From contig JADJNY010000006.1 in assembly GCA_016714045.1 (NCBI GenBank), positions 186,001 to 250,000 of the forward strand: a DNA stretch of 64,000 bases. The letters are read 5' to 3'. The notes below the pieces were generated by a model. The model searched no databases, had not been told where the DNA came from, and was given only the letters and a program-made list of their open reading frames with translations. Every line of letters starts with the position of its first letter. The stretch's first letter is position 1. The position numbers and the translations under genes were made by a program. Positions 37,857-46,004 of the stretch are shown piece by piece. The stretch is from Planctomycetota bacterium. GTDB lineage: Bacteria; Planctomycetota; UBA1135; GCA-002686595.

Positions 37857-38559
37857 ACTTGATCCTCGAGCTGCACGAGAAGGCGCGGCGCGCCGAGAAG
37901 CGCATCGTCCTCCCCGAGTCCCAGGACCCGCGCGTCGTCCAGGCCGCCGCGCGCTGGGCAGCGAAGCCGCGACCGCGGACGTGCTCCGCGCGGGGCTGCA
38001 GGTCGTCGGGCTCCAGCGCGGGATCCAGACCGTCAGCTCGTGCTTCCTGATGATCTTGAAGGACCGCGTGCTGACGTTCGCCGACTGCGGCGTCGTGCCG
38101 GACCCGACCGCGGCGCAGCTCGTCGACATCGCGCTCGCCTCCGCGGAGTGCCACCGCCGCCTCGTCGGCGAGGCGCCGCGCGTCGCGCTGCTCTCGTTCT
38201 CGACCAAGGGCAGCGCGCAGCACCCGCACGTGGACAAGGTGAAGCAGGCAGGCGAGCTCCTGAAGGCCCGTGGCAGCAACCTGACCTTCGACTTCGAGCT
38301 GCAGGCCGATGCGGCGATCGTCCCCCAGGTCGCCGACCGCAAGGCGCCGAACTCCCCGCTCGGCGGGCGCGCCAACGTCCTCGTCTTCCCCGACCTCGAC
38401 GCGGGGAACATCGCGTACAAGCTCGTCGAGCGACTCGCGGGCGCCACGGCGCTCGGCCCGCTCGTGCAGGGGCTCGAGAAGCCGTTCATGGACCTCTCGC
38501 GCGGGTGCAAGGCGGACGACATCGTCGACGTCGCGTGCATCGCGTCGATCCTGTCCTGA
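37853..38559 (+). pseudogene. pta: Phosphate acetyltransferase, internally deleted
   Basis: Remnant of phosphate acetyl/butyryltransferase (acetyl-CoA + Pi to acetyl phosphate). The ATG at 37853 starts MNLILELHEKARRAEKRIVLPESQDPR (shown only partly here), which is a normal Pta N-terminus up to about codon 35 (RVVQAAARW). At about 37957 the match jumps, in a different frame, to SEAATADVLRAGLQVVG and continues normally to the end (SSCFLMILKDR, ANVLVFPDLDAGNIAYKL, KADDIVDVACIASILS). About 90 to 100 codons of the middle are missing, and the frame changes. A full-length family member is about 325-340 aa. Either a real deletion pseudogene or an assembly collapse. There is no ackA in the window. Confidence 0.8.
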
Positions 38560-38634
38560 CGCCGAGGGAGCTTCGAGCCGGCGCCGAGGCTCCCCCGCCG
38601 GCCTCGGGGACGGTACCCTGAGGCCCGTACGGCG

Positions 38635-39183
38635 ATGAACCCCTCCCTCCTTCCCTGGCTCGCCCTTGTCACCGTCCTCGCGACCGCGTGCGGGGACTCG
38701 ACGCCGTCGAAGCCGAGCGCGCCGGCGCCGGCCGCGCCCAAGGCGAACTCGAGTCCGGAAGCGTCTGCTCCTGCGACCGCGACGCCGAGCGCGGCGATCC
38801 TCGCTCCGATGGACGCTGCGCCGCTGCGCACCCTCGACCTCGGCGAGGCGCTGCTCGTGGACGTCCTGCGCGAGGGCACGGGCAAGGTCGCGCGCGCGAC
38901 GAGCACGGTCGCGCTCCACTACGAAGGCCGCACCGAGACCGGCGACGAGCCGTTCGTCTCCACCCGCGGCCGGTACCAGGCGGAGCGCTTCGAGCTCGAT
39001 CCCGCGAGCGACCGCCGGCCGATCGAAGGGCTCGCGCGCGCGCTCGTCGGCCTCGCGCCGGGCGCGCGCGTGCGCGTCCACGTCCCCGGCCACCTCGCGT
39101 ACGGCAAGGCCGCGGTGCGCGAGTTCGGGATCGACGAGCACGCCGATCTCCTGTTCGACGTGGAGCTCGTCGAGGTGCGCTGA
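38635..39183 (+). CDS. FKBP-type peptidyl-prolyl isomerase lipoprotein
   Basis: 182-aa lipoprotein. MNPSLLPWLALVTVLATACG has a lipobox ending at Cys-19. A Pro/Ala/Ser-rich linker leads to an FKBP fold (about 75-182) with REGTGKVARATSTVALHYEGR at its start and HVPGHLAYGKAAVREFG in place of the usual IPPHLAYGE. Some FKBP active-site aromatics are changed, so isomerase activity may be weak. It folds or assists proteins outside the cytoplasmic membrane. Its stop TGA shares a base with the next ATG (TGATG). Confidence 0.85.
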   Translation: MNPSLLPWLALVTVLATACGDSTPSKPSAPAPAAPKANSSPEASAPATATPSAAILAPMDAAPLRTLDLGEALLVDVLREGTGKVARATSTVALHYEGRTETGDEPFVSTRGRYQAERFELDPASDRRPIEGLARALVGLAPGARVRVHVPGHLAYGKAAVREFGIDEHADLLFDVELVEVR

Positions 39184-39611
39184 TGCGGTGCCTCGCCCTC
39201 GCGCTCCTCGCGCTCGTGGCCGGGTGCGCCCAGATCGGCCTGCAGGCGCGGCCCGTGCCGATGAACCACCGCGAGGTGCGTCTCTCGTCGGGCGTCGTGT
39301 ACGAGGACTTGTTCCTCGGCAGCGGCGTCGCCGCGTCGCGCGGAGATCGCGTCGAGCTCGACTACACGCTGTGGCTCGCGGACGGGACACGCGTCGATTC
39401 GACGCTCGACCGCGGCGTGCCGGAGATGATCACGCTCGGCGAGGCGCCCGTGCGCGGGCTCGACGAAGGCCTCGTCGGCATCCAGCCGGGTGGAAGGCGC
39501 AAGCTGCGCGTCCCGCCGGCGCTCGGCTACGGCAAGGAAGGGATCGAGGGTCTGATCCCGCCCGACGCCGTGCTCGTGTTCGAGGTCCACGTGCTCGCCG
39601 TTCGCAACTGA
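39183..39611 (+). CDS. FKBP-type peptidyl-prolyl isomerase lipoprotein
   Basis: 142-aa lipoprotein, second of a coupled pair. MRCLALALLALVAGCAQIGL has a lipobox at Cys-15. The FKBP domain is better conserved than in the upstream gene: YTLWLADGTRVDST, GLDEGLVGIQPGGRRKLRVP, PPALGYGKEGIEGLIPPDA and LVFEVHVLAV. It starts in the TGATG overlap. Its stop codon lies within the first unit of the 17-bp tandem repeats that follow. Confidence 0.88.
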   Translation: MRCLALALLALVAGCAQIGLQARPVPMNHREVRLSSGVVYEDLFLGSGVAASRGDRVELDYTLWLADGTRVDSTLDRGVPEMITLGEAPVRGLDEGLVGIQPGGRRKLRVPPALGYGKEGIEGLIPPDAVLVFEVHVLAVRN

Positions 39612-39704
39612 GCGCGTGCCGCAACTGAGCGCGTGCCGCAACGGAGCGCGTGCCGCAACGGAGCGCGTTTCGCGACGGAGCACCTGTCGCGACGGAGCGC
39701 GACG
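39603..39704 (+). repeat. Six 17-bp tandem repeats after the FKBP gene
   Basis: Unit CGCAACTGAGCGCGTGC, six contiguous copies from 39603. Copies 1-2 are identical, copy 3 differs by one base, copies 4-6 drift further (CGCGACGGAGC-type). The first unit contains the FKBP stop codon (39609-39611). The tract could be a minisatellite or a structured 3' end. The lack of unique spacers rules out CRISPR. Confidence 0.8.
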
Positions 39705-39742
39705 CAACGAGCTCGCGCGCAACGCGCTCGACCGCCGCGGCC

Positions 39743-39789
39743 GAAAAACAGCGAGGCCGGCGCGGGGCGTGCCCCATCGCCGGCCTCGT
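39743..39789 (-). terminator. Rho-independent terminator
   Basis: CGAGGCCGGCG (39752-39762) pairs with CGCCGGCCTCG (39778-39788), an 11-bp stem. On the minus strand it is followed directly by TGTTTTTC, so it is an intrinsic terminator for the small lipoprotein gene ending at 39809. It may also end the FKBP transcript. Confidence 0.75.
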
Positions 39790-39808
39790 TCGTGCGTCCC
39801 TGGGACGC

Positions 39809-40021
39809 TCAGCCCTGCGGCTTTTCCTTGCAGCATTCGGCCTTCGCGCCGCTGCATTCGGCCTTCTGGGCGCCGCTGCATTCCTTCATGCCTTCGCAGG
39901 AGGACTTGCACTCCGCCTTCGGCATGTTCGCGCCGCTCGGGTCGGTGACCGAAGCGTTCGAGGAGCTCTTGCAGGCGGCGACGCAGGCGACGAGGGCGAG
40001 GCCCAGGATGAGGTTCTTCAT
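39809..40021 (-). CDS. Small Cys-rich lipoprotein
   Basis: 70-aa lipoprotein. ATG 40021 has AAGGA eight bases upstream. MKNLILGLALVACVAACKSS gives a lipobox with Cys-17. The mature part is short, charged and Cys-rich, with repeated KAEC/KAECS units (KAECKSSCEG, KECSGAQKAECSG, KAECCKEKP). Function unknown; Cys spacing could bind metal or form disulfides. It has its own intrinsic terminator. Confidence 0.8.
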   Translation of the reverse strand: MKNLILGLALVACVAACKSSSNASVTDPSGANMPKAECKSSCEGMKECSGAQKAECSGAKAECCKEKPQG

Positions 40022-40291
40022 GAGGAATTCCTTCGTGTTGGCCCGGATCGGGCGTGGTTGTCGATGATGCGGGCGCGGTGCGCCCGGTCCCGGTGACCCT
40101 AGAAATCGCCGGAACGTGGGCCCCAGCCTAAGGATCCCCGGCGAGCTCCGGGTACGAACAAGATAAAAACGAGCTCGAAACGCCCGGCACCCCCGCGGGC
40201 GCGGTCGGAGCGGTCGGAGCGGCCCGGAAACGCCGCGGCAGGGAGGCCGTCCTTGACCTCGGGGCGGCGCGCCGGACGATGGCCGCCCCCC

Positions 40292-40855
40292 ATGAAGACG
40301 CCGCTCCGGACCCTGCTCCTCGCCCTCCCCCTCGTCGTCGCCGCCTGCCAGAGCACGTCCCCGTCGACGCGCCTCGCCCGGATGTTCACCGAGCTCCACG
40401 AGGACGTCGGCGAGCGCAAGCTCGGCCAGGACGAGGGCGACGCGTGGTGGCGCCGGCAGGTGGAGCGCCTCGAGACCGTGCGGACGATGGTGGAGAAGAA
40501 GCAGGTGTCGACGGCGCTCGACCATCTGTACGCCTCCGTCGTGCTCGTCGAAACGGACAGCGAGTCGGACCTCGCCCTCGCGCACCAGCTCGCGCTCGCT
40601 TCCGCGGAGAAGGGCGAGGCGCGCGGCTTCCGCGTCGCGGCGGAGGCGCTCGACAAGCTCTGCATCAAGCGCGGGCTCGCGCAGAAGTACGGGACGCAGT
40701 ACGTCTACGAGCCCGTGATCAAGGCGTGGCGCCTCTACCCGATCGACCCGAACACGACGGACGCGGAACGCGCGGCGATGGGCGTCGAGTCGATGGAGAA
40801 GCTGCAGGCGCGCGAGGCGAAGCTGAACGAGATGACGGGCGGGAAGCCCAACTGA
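40292..40855 (+). CDS. DUF6624-like lipoprotein
   Basis: 187-aa lipoprotein, MKTPLRTLLLALPLVVAACQ with lipobox Cys-19. The mature protein is helical. Features that recall DUF6624 are LALAHQLALASAEKGEARGF, LDKLCIKRGLAQKYGTQYVY (the KYGTQ motif) and WRLYPIDPNTTDAERAAMG. No function is known for the family. ATG 40292 is used; the upstream frame is Arg-rich. Confidence 0.8.
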   Translation: MKTPLRTLLLALPLVVAACQSTSPSTRLARMFTELHEDVGERKLGQDEGDAWWRRQVERLETVRTMVEKKQVSTALDHLYASVVLVETDSESDLALAHQLALASAEKGEARGFRVAAEALDKLCIKRGLAQKYGTQYVYEPVIKAWRLYPIDPNTTDAERAAMGVESMEKLQAREAKLNEMTGGKPN

Positions 40856-40969
40856 CGGACGGCCGTTCGCACCCGGTCGTCCTCACGCTCGATTCAGAGG
40901 TCCTCAGCGCGGCGCCCAGGGTCACCGAGACGAGCGATCGCGCCTCGGTGACCGAGTCGATTCCGCGCG

Positions 40970-41467
40970 TCACTCGCAGGGAGAGCAGTAGAAGGCGTAG
41001 CAGCCGCTCACGGAGAACTTCACGAAGTACGTCCCGCTCGGGTTCTGCTTGACCCCGACATCGACGAGGACGTTCCAGAGTTCGATGTACGGCTCGCACC
41101 CTCCCTCGACCTCGCACTCCTCGCATCGCGTCCCCAGGGAGGCTTCGTTCTCGAGGGCCTTTCGCTGCTGCCAGCCGTCGGTGAGGCAGTTCCGAGCCGC
41201 CTGGTAAGCGTCCCGACGCCCCTGGGGAGTATTGGGGTAGTCTCCGATCTCCCCCCCCAAGCCGTTGAAACAGCCGATCTTCCCGACGCTGCCTCCGCAC
41301 GGGACATTCGTGAGCGGCGACACCGCGGGGACGAGCGGACTCGCGGCGTAATCGAGGGAGTCGGCGGTCATGGCCGGCGCGGCGAGAGCGATCGTGTCCG
41401 TCGTCTGCAGGGAAAGGGCGCTCGCGCCGAGAGCGAGCACGAGAAGCGAAGCTGTGAGGAGGTTCAT
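40970..41467 (-). CDS. Exported Cys-containing hypothetical protein
   Basis: Not recognised. From ATG 41467 (165 aa): MNLLTASLLVLALGASALSL is a signal peptide. The mature sequence has eleven Cys residues in pairs, including NVPCGGSVGKIGCFNG, RCEECEVEGGCEPYIE and GCYAFYCSPCE at the end, consistent with a disulfide-linked secreted domain. The frame upstream of 41467 extends to 41638 but is Arg-rich and unlikely. It converges with the lipoprotein gene at 40292. Confidence 0.65.
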   Translation of the reverse strand: MNLLTASLLVLALGASALSLQTTDTIALAAPAMTADSLDYAASPLVPAVSPLTNVPCGGSVGKIGCFNGLGGEIGDYPNTPQGRRDAYQAARNCLTDGWQQRKALENEASLGTRCEECEVEGGCEPYIELWNVLVDVGVKQNPSGTYFVKFSVSGCYAFYCSPCE

Positions 41468-41792
41468 GGAGGTGGGTCCGTGGGTTCTCGATCGTCCGAG
41501 CCCACGCGTTGAGGGCTTGCCTGCGATCGCGCCACGTGTTTGTCCGACTCGCTCACGCCGGTTGTCGACAAACGCCCCGGGACTGCGATCGCTCGACGAC
41601 GGCCCGTGGGCCCCGATGCCCCGGACTCGATAGGCCACACGTGTGAGGTACGCGCGCTCGAGCTGCGCCCCAGCACTGGCCGCGCGTCGTGCATCGACGA
41701 AGCGAGTCGCGGTCGAGAACGCGTGAGGAGCGTACGGAGGCCGGCGCGAGGAGGAGCGAGACGGTCCTCGCGGGAACCGACGTCCGGCCCTC
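41468..41792. other. Intergenic region without recognised gene
   Basis: About 325 bp between the exported Cys protein start and the fbp stop, both on the minus strand. I see no protein-like frame, no RNA gene and no clear terminator; the only structure is a weak GTGGGT/CCCAC inverted pair at the 5' side. It presumably holds the promoter of the exported protein gene. Confidence 0.5.
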
Positions 41793-42812
41793 TCACCCCA
41801 CGTGCTTCAGCACGTGATCGACCTCGTCCCGGCTGCCGAGGACGACGCTCGTGCGCTGGTGCAGCGTCTTGGGTTGCACCTCGAGGATGCGCTGCGTGCC
41901 CGCGAACGCCTTGCCGCCCGCCTGCTCGACGATCATCGCCATCGGGTTCGCCTCGTACATCAGACGCAACTTGCCGTCCGGCGCCTTCTTCGTCGGCGGA
42001 TAGAGGAACACGCCGCCCTGCAGCAGCACCCGGTGCACGTCCGCGACCATCGCGCCGGCGTAGCGGCTCGAGTAGCCGTTCGTCTGCGCCCAGTCGAGAT
42101 AGCGCTGGTAGCCCGCGGGGAACGTGAGGCGATTCCCCTCGTTGCACGAGTACGTCTTGCCCGTCGCCGGGATCTTCAGGTCGTCGCCGACCTTCAGGAA
42201 CGCGCCGATGCTCGGATCGAGCACGAACAGGCTGACGCCCGCGCCCGCCGTGTACACGAACACGGTCGAGGATCCGTAGAGGATGTAGCCCGCCGCGACC
42301 TGTCTCGCGCCAGCCTGGAGCACGGACTCTTCGGGCGTGCTCGCCTTCGAGTCGTGGCGCAGGATGCTGAAGATCGTGCCGACGCCGCCGCACGTGTCGA
42401 TGTTCGACGACCCGTCGAGCGGATCGAAGAGCACGCAGTAGCGCTGACCGTCGCCGGCGGTGCGCTGCAGGATCATCGGCTCCTCGTTTTCCTCCGACGC
42501 GACGATCGCGACGCCAGCGCGGTTGCCCAAGCAGCGCAAGAGCGTCTCATTCGCGATGACGTCGAGCTTCTGCTGGCGCTCGCCCTGCACGTTCACGTTG
42601 TCCACCGCGCCGAGCACGTCCGAGAGCCGCGCGCGCCGGATCTTGGCCGAGATCACCTTCGCGGAGAGCGACAGCGCGGACAGGATCCACGAGAAGGAGC
42701 CGGTCGCGTTCGGGTGCTTCTGCTCACCCGAGAGGATGTGGCTCTGGAGCGTAGTCAGGTTGTCGCGCTGCGAGAGCGCGCTCTGCTCGAGGTCGAGGCC
42801 CGGGGTTTCCAT
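41793..42812 (-). CDS. fbp: Fructose-1,6-bisphosphatase, class I
   Basis: Gluconeogenic hydrolysis of fructose-1,6-bisphosphate to fructose-6-phosphate. The product is 339 aa from METPGLDLEQSALSQRDNLT. The metal-binding signature LFDPLDGSSNIDTCGGVGTI is complete; ASEENEEP (Glu), GARQVAAGYILYGSSTVFVY and YEANPMAMIVEQAGGKAF are the other family blocks, the last near the active-site Glu. Start ATG 42812 fits the family. It lies between two exported-protein genes and is probably transcribed alone or with 42911. Confidence 0.95.
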   Translation of the reverse strand: METPGLDLEQSALSQRDNLTTLQSHILSGEQKHPNATGSFSWILSALSLSAKVISAKIRRARLSDVLGAVDNVNVQGERQQKLDVIANETLLRCLGNRAGVAIVASEENEEPMILQRTAGDGQRYCVLFDPLDGSSNIDTCGGVGTIFSILRHDSKASTPEESVLQAGARQVAAGYILYGSSTVFVYTAGAGVSLFVLDPSIGAFLKVGDDLKIPATGKTYSCNEGNRLTFPAGYQRYLDWAQTNGYSSRYAGAMVADVHRVLLQGGVFLYPPTKKAPDGKLRLMYEANPMAMIVEQAGGKAFAGTQRILEVQPKTLHQRTSVVLGSRDEVDHVLKHVG

Positions 42813-42910
42813 TCGGCGGATTGTAGCGGCGCGCGCTCGCGAGCGGACGGCCGCCGAGCCCCCCCGGCGAGCGCTCCGTCCCCTCCTCGAACCGCCGCGC
42901 CGCGGCCCGA

Positions 42911-43912
42911 TCAGGCCGTGGGCGCGTAGACGAAGTCGTACTCGGTGCTCCAGGTCGCGCCGCCGTCCTTCGAGAGCTCGCCGTGCTGCCGCACGCGCCC
43001 CCCGTCGAGCTTCGAGAACGTCATGCGACGTTGCGCGCGTCCAGCGCCGTCGGGAGCCGGCACGTCCGCGACGAAGACCATGGCGCCATCCGCGCGCGGC
43101 GCGCCCGCGAACACCGTGAGCGTGCCGCGTCCGTCGATCCACGTCTGCTTCCACTGCGCGCTCGAGGCGTCGTAGAGGCTGAAGCTCTTCCCGCTCGAGC
43201 CGTCGCGCCCGCTCCAGTGCTCGAGGAGCGCGCACCCGTCGAGGATGCGCTCGACGCGCGAGCTCCCGGCGGGCGCACCACCCGCCGTCGTCACGTTCCA
43301 CTCGCCGGCCCAGAAATCGAGCTGACGCGACTCGGCGCGGGCCTCGCACGGATGGACGGCGTTGCGGACGCGCTCGACGAGCGCCTCGAACTCGGGCGCA
43401 ACGCGCAGCGTCGCGAGGTCGTCGTCCATCGCGAGCGCGGCGAGGTCGCGGAAGCCGAGCTCGACGCTCTTCGCGAGCCACGCGAGCGCGGGCTTCGGCT
43501 CGCCGAGCCGCGCGCGCGCGCACGCGACGTCGTACGCCGCGGTCGGGTGCGGCTGGAGCTCGCACGAGCGCTCGAACGCGCGCGCGGAGCCGGCGTAGTC
43601 GCGGAGCGAATGCAGCGCGTACCCGCGGCGGAACCACGCCGTCGCGTTCTTCGGCTCCGCGGCGACGATGCGCGCGTAGAGCTCGGCCGCGTCGGCCCAC
43701 GACTGTTCCTGGAACGCGCGTCCGGCCTCGCGGCGCAGGTCGGCGAGTTCGTCGGCCGCGTGCGCCGTCGCGGCACTCGCGGGCGCGCCGGTCGGAGCCG
43801 GCACGCGAACCTCGGACGCGGACGAGGACGTCGAGGCCGGGGCGGCGCAGCCGAAGACGGTGAAGGCGAGGACGAGGGCCGGGACCGTGGAGGGATGAAG
43901 GGAGATGGGCAT
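42911..43912 (-). CDS. TPR lipoprotein with DUF1579-like domain
   Basis: 333-aa lipoprotein. MPISLHPSTVPALVLAFTVFGCAAP has a lipobox at Cys-22. Residues about 65-165 are TPR repeats (AELYARIVAAEPKNATAWFRRGYALHSLRDY). The C-terminal half from about 195 (LDFWAGEWNV, DGCALLEHWSG, KQTWIDGRGTL) is a DUF1579-like beta domain, in which the FxxGxW opening is typical. An extracytoplasmic binding role is likely; ligand unknown. Confidence 0.82.
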   Translation of the reverse strand: MPISLHPSTVPALVLAFTVFGCAAPASTSSSASEVRVPAPTGAPASAATAHAADELADLRREAGRAFQEQSWADAAELYARIVAAEPKNATAWFRRGYALHSLRDYAGSARAFERSCELQPHPTAAYDVACARARLGEPKPALAWLAKSVELGFRDLAALAMDDDLATLRVAPEFEALVERVRNAVHPCEARAESRQLDFWAGEWNVTTAGGAPAGSSRVERILDGCALLEHWSGRDGSSGKSFSLYDASSAQWKQTWIDGRGTLTVFAGAPRADGAMVFVADVPAPDGAGRAQRRMTFSKLDGGRVRQHGELSKDGGATWSTEYDFVYAPTA

Positions 43913-44184
43913 GGTCGGGCTCGACGGAGGACGGTGCGGGTTGGGGGTCCGCCAACGCGGACCGACTCGACCTGAGTCCGCGCGCGTGGGCATCGGCCGT
44001 TGTGAAGCCGTAAGGGATGCAGATGGAGTGTGCACTCGCGCCCCCGCGCTCGGCGGCCCTCCCTCGCGCATCCGGACTCGACACGCGCGCTCGCCCACCG
44101 GAGCGTTGGGCACCGACCTGCTCGCCGATCGCGTCTTCGCTCCGGACTCGCCCGCTGCCGCCAGCGCGCGTAGGCTTCGCCGCC

Positions 44185-44566
44185 ATGACCGACGGCGTCT
44201 CGATCCCGATCCTCCCCGCGCGCGACCTCGTCGCGACGCGCGCCTTCTACGAACGCATGGGCTTCGAGACGGGGTACTTCGCGCCGGGCGATCGCGGCTA
44301 CCTGATCCTCGCGCGCGGCGGCCTGCGCATGCACTTCTTCCAGCACGCGGAGCTCGATCCGTTCGCGAACTTCGCGGGCTGCTATTGGCGCGTCGAGGAC
44401 GCCGACGCGCTGCATGCGGAGCTCGCGCGCCTTTGCCCTGCCCGCGCGCTCGATCCCGCGCCTCGAACCGCCGACGGACAAGCCGTGGGGCCTGCGCGAG
44501 TTCGCGCTGATTGACCTGAACGGCAACCTCGTGCGCGTGGGACATGTGCTCTCCACTCCGCACTGA
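44185..44566 (+). pseudogene. VOC/bleomycin-resistance-like protein, frameshifted
   Basis: Glyoxalase/bleomycin resistance (VOC) family protein with one extra base. The frame from ATG 44185 reads a normal VOC start (PILPARDLVATRAFYERMGF, RGGLRMHFFQH) to ELARLC near 44436. The family sequence then continues in the +1 frame as ALPARSIPRLEPPTDKPWGL, LREFALIDLNGNLVRVGHVL to the TGA at 44564-44566. Removing one T from the TTT at 44432-44434 restores a continuous frame of about 126 aa. The uncorrected frame ends at 44514. It could be a binding protein for a small ligand if intact. Confidence 0.75.
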
Positions 44567-44634
44567 CCCGGTCGACCCGCTTCCGTCCGCCCCCGCTCGG
44601 CTCCGCCCGCCTCCGCTCGCGCCGTCGCGCCCCA

Positions 44635-45606
44635 TCACCTCCCCACACGCACCGCCGCGAGCTCGCCACGACACGCCGCGCAGAATTCGAGCGGCCATCC
44701 GTCGAGCACCCCCGACCACACCGAGCGCCAGTCGAACGCAGGATAGAGCACGCACCGCGGCACCGTGCAGTGCGCGCCGAAGTGCGGACCGATCCACGCC
44801 CGCCCCGGGTCGACGGGCAGCCCCAGCGCGTGTCCGAACTCGTGCACGAGCGTGTGCTGCGCGAGCTTCGTCTCGCTGACGAGCCACGACGCGCGCGCCG
44901 CGATGACGTCGGTCTGGAGCACGATCAGGCTGCCCGACGGGACGAGCGCCCCGCCCGCATCGAGTGCGTAGAGCGGCCTGCACCACCCGTGCAGCTCGCG
45001 CGCACCCGCATCCCGCCGCACGAGCGCGACGAGGAGCACGTTCGGCGCGACGACGGGCCAGGTCGATCGTGCGCCGTCGGGATCGAACGAGACGAGGCCG
45101 ACGAGCTCCCTCTCGCGTTCGAGCGCCGACCACGCGCCGGGAAGGAGCTCGCGCTCGACGACGGCGTTCGGGTCGCGCTCACCGGGCGCGACGACGGGCC
45201 ACTCGAACGGCGCAAGGAGCTCGCCGCGCTCGTTCGCGGGGAGCGCGAGTGGCGCATGCTCGACGACCTCGACGGGGCCCGCGACACACGCGCGCAGCGT
45301 CGCGAGCGCGCGCGACCACGCTTCGTCCGCCACGCGCACCCCGTTCACGCGCACGAGCTCGACGCGCACGCTCGCCGCGTTCACGAGCCGAGCGTCCACG
45401 CGCGTCACCCGCGCGCGCGCATCGGGCGCGTGCGGCGCCGCGCGACAGCCCGTCGAAGCTCCGAGCACCAGCGCCCCCGCGGCGAAGAGGAGCGAGCCCC
45501 ACGCCGCCGCGGCGCCCTTGCTCCCGTCTCCGACGAACAGCGTCGGCCGAGATCCCGACGCACACGCGGGCGCGCGGATCGTCGCGTCGTCGTTCGAGGG
45601 CTGCAT
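44635..45606 (-). CDS. Archaemetzincin-like zinc metallopeptidase lipoprotein
   Basis: About 323-aa lipoprotein. ATG 45606 (MQPSNDD...) was chosen over a GTG six codons upstream. A hydrophobic segment ends in GASTGC, a lipobox. The active site LVHEFGHALGL (HExxHxxG) is in the C-terminal third. After it come HCTVPRCVLYP (C-x4-C) and FCAACRG (CxxC). Archaemetzincins have the same order of HExxHxxG, C-x4-C and CxxC, but the spacing after the glycine is longer here (about 18 residues), so the match is partial. Proteolytic activity outside the cell membrane is inferred. Confidence 0.7.
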   Translation of the reverse strand: MQPSNDDATIRAPACASGSRPTLFVGDGSKGAAAAWGSLLFAAGALVLGASTGCRAAPHAPDARARVTRVDARLVNAASVRVELVRVNGVRVADEAWSRALATLRACVAGPVEVVEHAPLALPANERGELLAPFEWPVVAPGERDPNAVVERELLPGAWSALERERELVGLVSFDPDGARSTWPVVAPNVLLVALVRRDAGARELHGWCRPLYALDAGGALVPSGSLIVLQTDVIAARASWLVSETKLAQHTLVHEFGHALGLPVDPGRAWIGPHFGAHCTVPRCVLYPAFDWRSVWSGVLDGWPLEFCAACRGELAAVRVGR

Positions 45607-46004
45607 CGAGGTCGCGGCACGCACGTCGACCGCTCTCCACGCAGCCTAGGCAGCGCGGCGCCCGGGCGCGAGCCCCGTGGAGCCCTCGCACTCCCGGCCC
45701 GACCGTGACGAGCGGGGCGCTGCGCCCGGTCCCCCGGACGCCGCCTCCCTTGCCCACCGTCCACCGCGCCCCCAGTCGACCCACGCCGCGCCTGCGTCCG
45801 AGCGCCTCCGCGGAGACCTGCTCGCCGGACAGGAGTGCGCTCGCGACCCCTCGCGGACCTGCCTATGCTCCCCCGCGTCGAAAGCGTGGACGGCGTCCGC
45901 GTCACGGCCGCGGAGCGCGCTCCGCGCTCTTCAACCACCCACCGATCGATCGCGCTCGCAACGCACGCCGCGCTTCGAGCGCACGGACCAGGAACCCTCG
46001 TCGC
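45607..46004. other. Divergent intergenic region
   Basis: About 400 bp between the archaemetzincin-like gene and the KAS III-like gene, transcribed in opposite directions. No protein-like frame, RNA gene or clear palindrome is visible. Both promoters must lie here; I could not place a -35/-10 pair with confidence. A GGA-containing ribosome site (AGGAA, about 45991) precedes the TTG start at 46005. Confidence 0.4.

Noticed and set aside
39603..39704. CRISPR-like array
   Set aside because: Units are contiguous with no unique spacers, and no cas gene is near.
42911..45133. Long minus-strand frame extending the TPR lipoprotein upstream
   Set aside because: The lipobox start at 43912 is well defined, and the extension is Arg-rich and lies over other genes.
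44964..46004. Upstream plus-strand extension of the KAS III frame
   Set aside because: It overlaps the archaemetzincin-like gene on the other strand and is Arg-rich; family sequence starts at TTG 46005.
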